Below, piece after piece: positions 1 to 6,552 of a DNA stretch of 64,000 bases. The position numbers and the translations under genes are program-made. This stretch comes from JBBRCE01 sp038205115 (lineage in GTDB: Bacteria; Planctomycetota; Planctomycetia; Pirellulales; JBBRCE01), in assembly GCA_038205115.1 (NCBI GenBank), contig JBBRCE010000001.1, forward strand, positions 1 to 64,000, read 5' to 3'. The notes beneath the pieces were generated by a model. It was not told the DNA's origin. It saw only the letters and a program-made list of their open reading frames with translations, and ran no database searches. Numbering within the stretch: the stretch's first letter is position 1; every line of letters starts with the position of its first letter.

Positions 1-340
1 TAAGCTAGCTGACTTTCGGCCCCCCTTTTTTTCGGACTCGGCTTTTTGCCGCATCCGTGGGCAACTGCTCGATGTCTTCGGCGCCCTGGCGAATGGTGTG
101 CGGATCGCACTGGAACAACGCGGCCAGATACTGCACGCCGCCATGCCCAAGTTTCTCGCATTCCACCGCTGCGTAACGGCGGCGATCCTTCTCCGAAAGC
201 GAACGATAAAAATTCGACATGTGCCGCTCGACCGCAGCCGAATACACCGTTTCCATCACTTGGCCCTCCGACTTGAACTGGATACCTCACCTTAAGGTAT
301 CAGGCAGCCAGGAAAAGGGAAGTTATTATTCGGTCGTTCC
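1..340 (-). mobile_element. End of an ISAzo13-family insertion sequence
   Basis: The element runs off the left edge of the window. Its terminal inverted repeat is seen at 318-340 and the transposase reads leftward from 259, so this is the end upstream of the transposase. The 23-bp terminus differs at one position from the terminal repeat of the 100-bp MITE that starts at 344. The TAA at 341-343 lies between the two elements and serves as flank for both. The family name rests on the N-terminal transposase residues only, and the far end is not visible. Confidence 0.7.
5..259 (-). pseudogene. ISAzo13-family transposase, N-terminal fragment, frame lost
   Basis: This 84-residue frame carries the typical start of ISAzo13 transposases: LSEKDRRRYAAVE, then KLGHGG, then a helix-turn-helix-like CDPHTIRQG segment, then RVRKKGG. 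The frame ends in TAG soon after a run of seven A and six G on the coding strand. Shifting by one base after that run gives GGRKSASL, which looks more like the expected GGGRK continuation. The loss may be an indel in the homopolymer, or a frameshift signal. The remainder lies outside the window. It would encode the DDE transposase that moves the IS and possibly the related MITE. Confidence 0.7.
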
Positions 341-343
341 TAA

Positions 344-443
344 GGAACGACCGAAAAATAACTTCCGTTTTTCGTTCGGGTCGACGCGCGCTATCACGAG
401 CAGCGGGCGTCTCACTCAGAGGAAGTTATTTTTCGGTCGTTCC
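344..443 (+). mobile_element. 100-bp MITE, copy 1
   Basis: The 100-bp element has perfect 23-bp terminal inverted repeats (344-366 and 421-443; left end GGAACGACCG, right end CGGTCGTTCC) and about 54 bp of unique interior with no coding capacity. It is flanked by a TAA duplication at 341-343 and 444-446. The sequence is identical to copy 3 (23453-23552) and differs at one base from copy 2 (8116-8215). Its end sits on the last codons of a SOUL-like gene. Confidence 0.9.
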
Positions 444-640
444 TAAGCCGGATATTTTTTGACTTCGATCTCCCCGACAGGCGTGTAGGCGGGAAATCCC
501 TTGGGCATTTCGGCCTCTTTGATTGGCTGAAATTCCTCGCCCTTGGCTGTCTCACTGCCGGAAAGTTGCATTGTCAGCGTCAACAGCGCGAAGCTGGTAA
601 AAAGGCCGATGTTCGTGATTGTGTTGAGAAGTCTTCGCAT
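443..640 (-). pseudogene. SOUL heme-binding-like protein, cut off by the MITE
   Basis: The 65-residue frame starts with a signal or anchor segment (about residues 8-25, LFTSFALLTLTMQL) and ends in GEIEVKKYPA. This resembles the conserved opening of the SOUL/heme-binding family, where an EV-KYPAYR-like motif follows an N-terminal extension. The stop codon TAG is formed at the MITE boundary. The target triplet supplies the first bases of the next codon, so an original Tyr is plausible. The C-terminal part is not on the other side of the MITE, because the ISAzo13 end begins there. It may lie beyond the IS, outside the window. The family call rests on a short motif and is moderate. Confidence 0.5.
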
Positions 641-735
641 TATTCTGCTGCTTATAGTTTTTTGTTAATCGCATCGTTGTTCACTTAAACGCAACAAACG
701 TTAACGGTTCAACCCCGTTCGCTAAACCGATTTTG

Positions 736-903
736 TCAGGCGTCATTGGTCTCATTTCGACCTCTCCAGTGGCCGAATCCACTGACAATCGTCGGCATGT
801 AGATGACCGCGATCACAACGAGCAAAACCAAATCGCCTGCTGCCGCCCCCGTCACCAGCAAAGCGACGGCAACAATCAAAGCAAGACCGCCGAGTATGCA
901 CAA
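736..903 (-). CDS. Possible small membrane protein (55 aa, TTG start)
   Basis: An open frame with a very hydrophobic make-up (LGGLALIVAVALLVTGAAAG, then LVLLVVIAVIYMPTIVSG) and a polar tail ending GRNETNDA. It would form two membrane helices. The only plausible start is a TTG at 901-903, and no strong ribosome binding site is seen. It lies between the SOUL remnant and serC on the same strand. Function unknown. It may be a decayed or chance frame. Confidence 0.3.
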   Translation of the reverse strand: MCILGGLALIVAVALLVTGAAAGDLVLLVVIAVIYMPTIVSGFGHWRGRNETNDA

Positions 904-965
904 CCATAAACCGACTGTCGCTCACCGGCCCTCAATCCCTTGCAGAGCCTAACGAAGCCTCGGCC

Positions 966-2051
966 TCACCTGCCGTTTTTGGCTTCAAACTTCGTCAGAA
1001 ACTCAACCAGCGCATCGACTCCGGACTCAGGAAACGCGTTATAGATGCTGGCCCGCATTCCTCCGACACTACGATGTCCCTTCAGGCCGTCAAAACCTGC
1101 CTTCGTTGCCGCCGAGCAAAACTTTGCATCGAGATCCGAATTGCCAGTCACGAACGTGACGTTCATTTGCGACCGAGTGTCTTTCGCCGCCGTGGGCATG
1201 AATAGCTTACTCTTTTCCAGGAACGCATAGAGTTTGCCTGCTTTTCTGCTGTTGGTTTCGCTCATCGCGTCCAAGCCACCGGCCTTCTTGATCCATTTCA
1301 GCACTAGTCCGACGAGGTAGATCGCAAACGTCGGCGGCGTGTTGTACATCGAATCGTTCTTGGCATGTGTCCGATACTGAAGCATAGTCGGCAATTCTTT
1401 CGAACCTCGGTCGACCAAGTCTTCGCGTACGATCACCACCGTGACCCCCGATGGTCCTAAGTTTTTCTGTGCCCCGGCGTAGATCAGCGCGTGCTTGGCA
1501 ACATCGATCGGACGAGAAAAAAGATCACTGCTGGCGTCGCAAATCAGGTCAATGTTTTCGGGCACTGAAGGCCGGTCGCCCCACTGGGTGCCGAAGATGG
1601 TGTTGTTCGACGTGTAGTGGGCATAGATCGGATTCGGGCTGAAAACGCAGTACTTCGGAATGTAGCAGTAGTTCTTGTCCTGACTGGAACAGGCGAGATG
1701 CGTCCCGCCAAACTGGACGGCTTCCTCCAACGCCTTTTCCGACCATGCTCCCGTCACCAGGTAATCGGCAGTCCGATCACGAGGCAGAAGATTCATGGGG
1801 ATCATAAAGAACTGCGTCGAGGCGCCGCCTTGCAGGAATAGGACCTTGTAGTCTGCAGGAATTTTTCCAAGTTCGCGACAGAGGGCTTCGGTTTCTTCAC
1901 AGATCGCGAGAAATGCCTTGCCGCGGTGCGAATGTTCCAGGATTCCGATACCCGTGTTTCCCAGCGAAAGCAGGTTCTCACGTGCTTCTTCCAAAACCGA
2001 CTCTGGCAACGCGGCAGGGCCTGCCGAGAAATTCCAAATTCGCTCGGTCAT
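966..2051 (-). CDS. serC: Phosphoserine aminotransferase
   Basis: A class V PLP aminotransferase of 361 residues, the normal length for SerC. It converts 3-phosphohydroxypyruvate and glutamate to phosphoserine and 2-oxoglutarate in serine synthesis, and can also serve pyridoxine synthesis; cytosolic. Visible hallmarks are the N-terminal NFSAGPAALP, LFLQGGAS, and the PLP-lysine segment YAGAQKNLGPSGV. The C-terminus has the SVGGMRASIYNA signature. The second ATG (2051) is preferred over the one at 2060, because GAGGA then lies 9 nt upstream. csrA ends 71 nt upstream on the same strand, so the two may be co-transcribed. Confidence 0.95.
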   Translation of the reverse strand: MTERIWNFSAGPAALPESVLEEARENLLSLGNTGIGILEHSHRGKAFLAICEETEALCRELGKIPADYKVLFLQGGASTQFFMIPMNLLPRDRTADYLVTGAWSEKALEEAVQFGGTHLACSSQDKNYCYIPKYCVFSPNPIYAHYTSNNTIFGTQWGDRPSVPENIDLICDASSDLFSRPIDVAKHALIYAGAQKNLGPSGVTVVIVREDLVDRGSKELPTMLQYRTHAKNDSMYNTPPTFAIYLVGLVLKWIKKAGGLDAMSETNSRKAGKLYAFLEKSKLFMPTAAKDTRSQMNVTFVTGNSDLDAKFCSAATKAGFDGLKGHRSVGGMRASIYNAFPESGVDALVEFLTKFEAKNGR

Positions 2052-2122
2052 GCGTTGCATTCCTCTTCAAAAGACTTGATTTTGGACGGCAGGCGTTACA
2101 GAAGCAATCCAAGATTTCGCAA

Positions 2123-2302
2123 TTAAACTGATCGGTGGTATTCCGCTCGCGGGTAACTTGCTAGTTCTGCCCGCAAAACTGGAACATGTTTCGGCGCTTC
2201 GATGCCGATCTTGATTCGGTCGCCTTGGATTTCAGTTACGACCACTTCGATGTCGCCTGCAATTCTAATTCGCTGTCCGATTTTCCGAGAAAGAACCAAC
2301 AT
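2123..2302 (-). CDS. csrA: Carbon storage regulator CsrA (59 aa)
   Basis: A short frame beginning MLVLSRKIGQRIRI, the signature start of CsrA, followed by IEVVVTEIQGDRIKIGIEAP, the rest of the beta-strand core, with the usual Ala-rich-to-Arg end. CsrA is a small dimeric RNA-binding protein that controls translation and mRNA stability by binding GGA motifs in 5' leaders. AGGAG lies 9 nt before the ATG. The gene is co-directional with serC. Upstream (2310-2400) an open frame without a start ends just before the binding site and may be a remnant. Confidence 0.93.
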   Translation of the reverse strand: MLVLSRKIGQRIRIAGDIEVVVTEIQGDRIKIGIEAPKHVPVLRAELASYPRAEYHRSV

Positions 2303-2456
2303 GGCTTAGAACTCCTGGGCCTCGTTCCAGTTCACCTGGACTCGTGACAAGATGATTTTGTGGTAATGAACTTCAATGCGCTTTGGAGCCGGATTTCCTC
2401 ATGAATCTTACCCAGCACAATCACGCCGGAACCCCCCAAGCTATAAAGTAGGAAAA

Positions 2457-2490
2457 GGTCATGGCTGGCTCCGATAAGCCAGCCATGACC
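2457..2490 (-). terminator. Intrinsic terminator of the exported fasciclin gene
   Basis: A 14-bp perfect stem (arms GGTCATGGCTGGCT and its complement) with a short loop. On the minus strand it is followed by TTTTCC. It starts 14 nt after the stop codon of the gene ending at 2504. Confidence 0.85.
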
Positions 2491-2503
2491 AGCATCTGAC
2501 GTA

Positions 2504-3013
2504 CTACTCCTTGGGCACCAGAACGGTGTCGATCACGTGAATGACGCCGTTGCCGCACTGGATGTCGGCCTTCACGACCTTGGCGTTGTTCACTTTCACG
2601 CCATCTGTGGCATCGATCACTACGCTCTGACCTTGCACGGTCTTGGCCGATTTGAGTTTCACGACGTCGGCCGCCATCACGCTGCCCGGCACGACGTGAT
2701 ATGTGAGTATGGCCGACAGCTTCGCCTTGTTCTCCGGCTTGAGCAGGGACTCAACCGTGCCGGCTGGCAATTTAGCAAAGGCTTCATCCGTGGGAGCAAA
2801 GACTGTGAAGGGCCCCTTGCCCTTCAATGTATCTACCAGTCCGGCAGCTTTGAGTGCGGCGGCAAGTGTCTTAAACGAACCCGCTTTCACCGCAGTGTCG
2901 ACAATATCTGCTTTGGACTCCTTTGATGTGGCGACGTCAGCGGCAAACGACGATGAAGCCAAAAACATGGCGACAATAACGAAGGCGGCGGACCATTTAA
3001 CTGCAATCGACAT
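2504..3013 (-). CDS. Exported fasciclin (FAS1) domain protein
   Basis: 169 residues from the chosen ATG, which has a strong AAGGAG 8 nt upstream; a longer reading from 3082 lacks such a site. Residues 1-23 form a signal peptide (VKWSAAFVIVAMFLASSSFA, then AD). The rest is a single FAS1 domain with the two family boxes: FTVFAPTDEAFAKLP in H1 and the closing NGVIHVIDTVLVP in H2, with YHVV between. FAS1 proteins are adhesion or cell-surface proteins; their exact bacterial role is often unknown. The gene is divergent from the CarH-like regulator, and a second, signal-less FAS1 gene lies on the other side of that regulator (5053). Confidence 0.9.
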   Translation of the reverse strand: MSIAVKWSAAFVIVAMFLASSSFAADVATSKESKADIVDTAVKAGSFKTLAAALKAAGLVDTLKGKGPFTVFAPTDEAFAKLPAGTVESLLKPENKAKLSAILTYHVVPGSVMAADVVKLKSAKTVQGQSVVIDATDGVKVNNAKVVKADIQCGNGVIHVIDTVLVPKE

Positions 3014-3170
3014 AACACGCTCCTTTTTCAACACATGAGACGGGGACAGAATAAATTGGATCAACAGAACGATCTGATGCACTTTGTCATGACGACGGAC
3101 GCAACCCGGGACTGCGGCCGAAAGATCGCCAAGGACTATTTGATTAACCCTTCAATATCGCGGCACGACA

Positions 3171-3369
3171 TAAATTCGTTCAAATCGCTCAAGCAGTTTA
3201 TTCATGAAGGAACCCACGGTCAACGTTAAATTCGTTCAAATCATTCACAAGGTAGCGGCTCGGAAGCTGCAAACACCCACAGCGTATGTAGTTAATTACG
3301 CGAAAGAAATCCAAGAATCCCGCGTGGACTTGGCCCTTCGCACGGGGTAAAATTCAATCATATCGTTCA
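3171..3369. promoter_or_regulatory. Three operator-like repeats in a divergent promoter region
   Basis: Three related boxes of about 20 bp lie in the same orientation at 3171-3190, 3227-3246 and 3348-3369. Each begins TAAAT or TAAAAT and then has two half-sites near TCGTTCA spaced 9 bp apart (for example TCGTTCAAATCGCTCA). They sit between the divergent fasciclin gene (start 3013) and the CarH-like regulator (start 3406). The third box ends about 37 nt before that start. A reversed single half-site (TGTGAACGA) occurs at 4981-4989, ahead of the second fasciclin gene. CarH-type proteins bind arrays of direct repeats, so autoregulation is inferred, not shown. Confidence 0.5.
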
Positions 3370-3405
3370 CTCGGCGACTATTTGGCCAAAGAGCTTGCAG
3401 CATTC

Positions 3406-4314
3406 GTGAAAAACCTCGTCACTCCCAAACAAGTTGCGCAGGCAATTAACATTAGCGAGTCGTCGGTAAAACGCTGGTGTGATCGAGGATTATTGAGCAC
3501 GATTCGCACGGCTGGGGGCCATCGAAGATTGGCCGTTAACGACGTGCTCCAATTTCTCCGAACGTCCGGACAACAGCTTGTGCGCCCCGAACTGTTGGGG
3601 CTCCCATCGAACACGGGGCAAGGAGCGACCGTCGTTGCCAGGGCGCGTAAACAACTCGTGCTCGCACTCCTCGCTGGTGACGAAGACCAGTGTCGGCGGA
3701 TCGTGTTCGACCTGTACCTTGGTGGGCAATTGGCCTACGAAATTTGCGACCGTATAATTGCCCCAGCGATGCACGAAATTGGCGATCGCTGGGAGTGCGG
3801 GAAAGTGCCCATCTACCAAGAACGACGCGCTTTGGAAACGGGCTTGAAAGCGCTGCAAGAGCTGCGCATGGCGATGAAAGCTCCGCCGGCAGATGCCCCT
3901 CGAGCAATCGGCGGCACTCTGGAATTCGATCCGTACCGATTACCAACTTCAATGATCGAATTGGTATTATGCGAGCTGGGCTGGCAAGCCACCTCGCTCG
4001 GTTCGCAATTGCCAACCAGCACGCTGGCGGAGGCGGTTCGCGACATTCGCCCGAAATTGCTCTGGGTCAGTGTTTCGTGCATTGAATCGGTTCCAGAATT
4101 CTTAGAAGAATACGCGTTACTATACCGCGCGGCGGTGGAAACTGGCGCGACGGTCGTCGTTGGTGGACGAGCCCTCACCGCAGAGACCAGGCGAGAAATG
4201 GCCTATACTACTTACTGCGACACGCTTAGGCATCTCGTAACGTTTGCTTCATCGATGCCGTTACCTGATATGCAAAGCAACTCACATGGCGCATCACTTG
4301 GTTCCAAAGCCTAA
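3406..4314 (+). CDS. MerR-family regulator with degenerate B12-binding domain (CarH-like)
   Basis: 302 residues. The N-terminal winged HTH covers residues 1-55 (LVTPKQVAQAINISESSVKRW, then GGHRRLAVNDVLQFL). It is followed by a four-helix cobalamin-cap-like segment (about 75-155, with IAPAMHEIGDRWECG) and a Rossmann-like B12-binding domain (about 168-285). In CarH photoreceptors the cap has W-x9-E-H and the Rossmann domain has D/E-x-H-x-x-G. Here the positions read W129 to E139-R140, and D175-P-Y-R-L-P180, so both histidines and the glycine are replaced. The protein probably does not use adenosylcobalamin as a light switch. A GTG start (3406) fits better than TTG at 3382 by alignment with the usual start of the HTH. 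It lies between two fasciclin genes. Confidence 0.8.
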   Translation: MKNLVTPKQVAQAINISESSVKRWCDRGLLSTIRTAGGHRRLAVNDVLQFLRTSGQQLVRPELLGLPSNTGQGATVVARARKQLVLALLAGDEDQCRRIVFDLYLGGQLAYEICDRIIAPAMHEIGDRWECGKVPIYQERRALETGLKALQELRMAMKAPPADAPRAIGGTLEFDPYRLPTSMIELVLCELGWQATSLGSQLPTSTLAEAVRDIRPKLLWVSVSCIESVPEFLEEYALLYRAAVETGATVVVGGRALTAETRREMAYTTYCDTLRHLVTFASSMPLPDMQSNSHGASLGSKA

Positions 4315-4553
4315 TTGCGTCGCAAACTCAACTCAAACGAAAAACGAACGTTTTTTCATCGCGTTAACTGCTGCCCTGGGTAATCGGCCTCGGGTTATCA
4401 GGTCAGTCGCATTTCGGAAAACCTCCGTAAATGAACAGGGCATTAGCGTAACAATTGACTTGGTGCATGAGCTTGAGGTCTTTTTCTGATCGCGGGTGCC
4501 CGTTGTGCCTACGCGAGATCGCTTTTATTGCGGCGTTGGGACCGTCAGGGCAA

Positions 4554-4696
4554 GATTCGGTTTGGGTGATCCCGAACAAGTCGCTACGCTCGCGGCTAAA
4601 TTTCTTGATCCACGAAAGAATTGGATTATTGGCCAAGTCATTGCTTTCGATGGCGGATTATCAAACCTCCGGCCTACACGCCAACCGTCCAAGTGA
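4554..4696 (+). pseudogene. C-terminal remnant of a short-chain dehydrogenase
   Basis: The frame contains DPEQVATLAAKFLDPRKNWIIGQVIAFDGGLSNLRP. This matches the end of classical SDR enzymes, where WITGQVI-x-DGG precedes the C-terminus. No Rossmann GxxxGxG or YxxxK segment lies upstream in any frame, so only about 45 residues of the gene survive. The open frame that includes it begins at 4496 with unrelated residues. This is a gene relic in a 740-bp stretch without an intact gene. Confidence 0.55.
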
Positions 4697-4752
4697 CCTG
4701 GTTAGCCCGTGCGAACTCCGCACCGCTCATTCGCTCACGATTTTCTTCAGTA

Positions 4753-4953
4753 AACTCGTGGCACGTCAATCGACACCGGCCGCACGCGATGGTTGGCAGA
4801 TTGGATAGCCGGAATCTACGTGCTCGGCAAGCCGCAATTCGGCCAACAACGCGTCCGCCTTGCTAAATCGAAGCCGCTCTTCTCAGACGTCGACAATTGC
4901 CGCGAGGTCGGCTTCGAACGTAAATATTTCAAAATCTCAAAGAAGTCGTGTTA
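4753..4953 (+). other. Open frame of unknown origin, possible gene remnant
   Basis: After a stop at 4750 a frame stays open for 66 codons to TAA: TSIDTGRTRWLADWIAG, then YVLGKPQFGQQRVR, then FERKYFKISKK. It has protein-like composition but no start codon with a ribosome binding site and no family that I recognise. It lies between the SDR relic and the second fasciclin gene. It may be the tail of another decayed gene. Confidence 0.25.
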
Positions 4954-5052
4954 AGTAGAAGCCAAAGTCGCTGTTTGTACTGTGAACGATTTGGACGTTT
5001 TTCCGACGGACATCGTTTTGCGAAACCCCACCTTTTCAAAGGAACTCTTCAG

Positions 5053-5460
5053 ATGAATGACATTGTAGACACCGCCGTTGCCGCAGGCTCGTTCAAAACC
5101 CTTGTGGCCGCCGTTAAGGCTGCCGACCTGGTGGAAACGCTCAAAAGTGCCGGCCCATTTACCGTCTTCGCACCAACGGACGAGGCTTTTGCAAAGCTTC
5201 CGAAAGAAGTCGTTGACGATCTGCTCAAACCCGAGAATAAGTCAAAGCTCCAAGGTGTACTGACTTACCACGTGGTGGCAGGCAAGGTTTTGGCGGCCGA
5301 CGTGCTCAAACTCAAGTCCGCGAAGACCGCTCAAGGCCAGCAACTGACGATCGACACCAAAGATGGGGTCAAGATCGATGGCGCCAATGTCATTAAGACC
5401 GATATCGGTTGCAGCAATGGCGTTATTCATGTCATCGATTCAGTTGTGCTTCCCGCGTAA
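5053..5460 (+). CDS. Fasciclin (FAS1) domain protein without signal peptide
   Basis: 135 residues making up one FAS1 domain and nothing else: the frame opens MNDIVDTAVAAGSFKTL and closes NGVIHVIDSVVLPA. The FTVFAPTDEAFAKLP and YHVVAGKVL boxes are present. It is close to the exported paralogue at 2504-3013 but lacks the secretion signal. An AAGGAAC site lies 8-14 nt before the chosen ATG. An upstream reading from 4948 adds Cys- and Arg-rich residues that do not resemble a signal peptide, so the short start is preferred. Location is probably cytosolic, unusual for this domain. Function unknown. A hairpin follows at 5482. Confidence 0.88.
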   Translation: MNDIVDTAVAAGSFKTLVAAVKAADLVETLKSAGPFTVFAPTDEAFAKLPKEVVDDLLKPENKSKLQGVLTYHVVAGKVLAADVLKLKSAKTAQGQQLTIDTKDGVKIDGANVIKTDIGCSNGVIHVIDSVVLPA

Positions 5461-5481
5461 TTTCCCAAATCCGTGTCTTCT

Positions 5482-5520
5482 GCAGGTGTCCACGGGACGT
5501 TGCCGATCGTGGACACCTGC
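5482..5520 (+). terminator. Putative terminator hairpin after the second fasciclin gene
   Basis: A 13-bp perfect stem (arms GCAGGTGTCCACG and its complement) with a 13-nt loop lies 21 nt after the stop codon. The following bases (CTACATTTGG) are not a clean U-tract, so termination is likely but not certain. Confidence 0.6.
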
Positions 5521-5636
5521 CTACATTTGGATGTGCATATTTATCCGCAGCTATTTGTTGGCCGGGAACTCCTAGCGACCATTGCAATTTTGCTCAGGTC
5601 AAGCATCTTAATCGGCGTATGAAAGGAAATGGAAGT

Positions 5637-5813
5637 ATGAACAAAATTGCCATTGCCAAGATCGGGTTCATCGTTGCCGCCGGCGCCTCTTTCTTGTTCT
5701 CTGTCTGCCTGTGGTTCTCTGGTAGCAAGAATGAAGGAATGTTCGTGGGGCTGTGGGTACCATCGATCTTGAGTTTTGGAACCCTCGTTATAGGAAGAAA
5801 ATCCAATGGATGA
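5637..5813 (+). CDS. Small two-helix membrane protein (58 aa)
   Basis: The protein has two hydrophobic segments (IGFIVAAGASFLFSVCLWF and VGLWVPSILSFGTLVIG) separated by a short polar loop, and ends RKSNG. AAAGGAAA lies about 10 nt before the ATG. The 3' end overlaps the next small gene by 8 nt, a sign of translational coupling. No family recognised. The arrangement resembles small accessory subunits encoded as pairs. Confidence 0.6.
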   Translation: MNKIAIAKIGFIVAAGASFLFSVCLWFSGSKNEGMFVGLWVPSILSFGTLVIGRKSNG

Positions 5814-5919
5814 ACGGATATTCCTAATCTTTGTAGTTGGCTGCGCCGTATTTGCTATCTCCATTAGCGCTGCCTTTCTCGCGCTGATCGCGAGTGACCG
5901 GCCGGAAGATCCGATGTAG
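5806..5919 (+). CDS. Single-helix membrane microprotein (37 aa)
   Basis: The frame starts with ATG inside the end of the preceding gene and encodes one helix (IFLIFVVGCAVFAISISAAF, then LALIA) with an acidic tail (SDRPEDPM). The 8-nt overlap suggests coupled translation with the 58-residue protein. Function unknown. Confidence 0.5.
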   Translation: MDERIFLIFVVGCAVFAISISAAFLALIASDRPEDPM

Positions 5920-6552
5920 TGGACCTTGCTGTAAATGCGATTGTCGTTTCTTGATAAAATCTTACTCAGGAGATTTTGATAACTTCGGAACACATCTCAA
6001 ATTGCTCCGGCCTCGCGATCGGTTATTTCGAAAGATCGACTGGTCGCAATGCCGAGATCGCCTACAAGTTTGTAAACATGCACATCGGGAATGCGAGTGT
6101 CACTGGCCCTGATGCTGATCATGCCCGCGTGGATTTCAGAGATGCGGTTAAAAATTCCGCGACCGATAATGGCCAATAGAAAAAGCTAAATTTAGGTGGC
6201 CAGCCGACTCGATCGTAGCGGCCGATTGGCCGGTGAGCCTCGTGGAGATTTACAATGCTAACGCGTTCATTGCAGAAATTCCGATTACGGTTCTTAGGTT
6301 TTAGAGCGGCAGATACATGATCCCTGGCAACTCTCCTGGCGATTGCTGAGCGGGAGGACATTCGTATTTTTGTTCACACAAAACGGTCCGGCAGAATTCG
6401 AGTATTTTTGAGTTTGGGTTGCTTGGACAGGCTGTTTATTACATGAACGCCGTCACTGGTTTTACTTAGTGAGTTTGCTCGTGGCTAGAATGCACTGATA
6501 CGCATTGAAGTTTTCGAAGTGATGACCACGAGTCATTCGGAGGGAACCACGC
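5920..6552. other. Stretch without a convincing gene
   Basis: Short open frames exist (for example 5976-6179), but none has a recognisable domain or a good start. No clear hairpin or repeat was seen. The last 15 bases hold the GGAGG ribosome binding site of the following gene. Confidence 0.5.

Noticed and set aside
3035..3229. 64-codon frame on the plus strand before the regulator
   Set aside because: No domain and no ribosome site; it overlaps the operator-like boxes.
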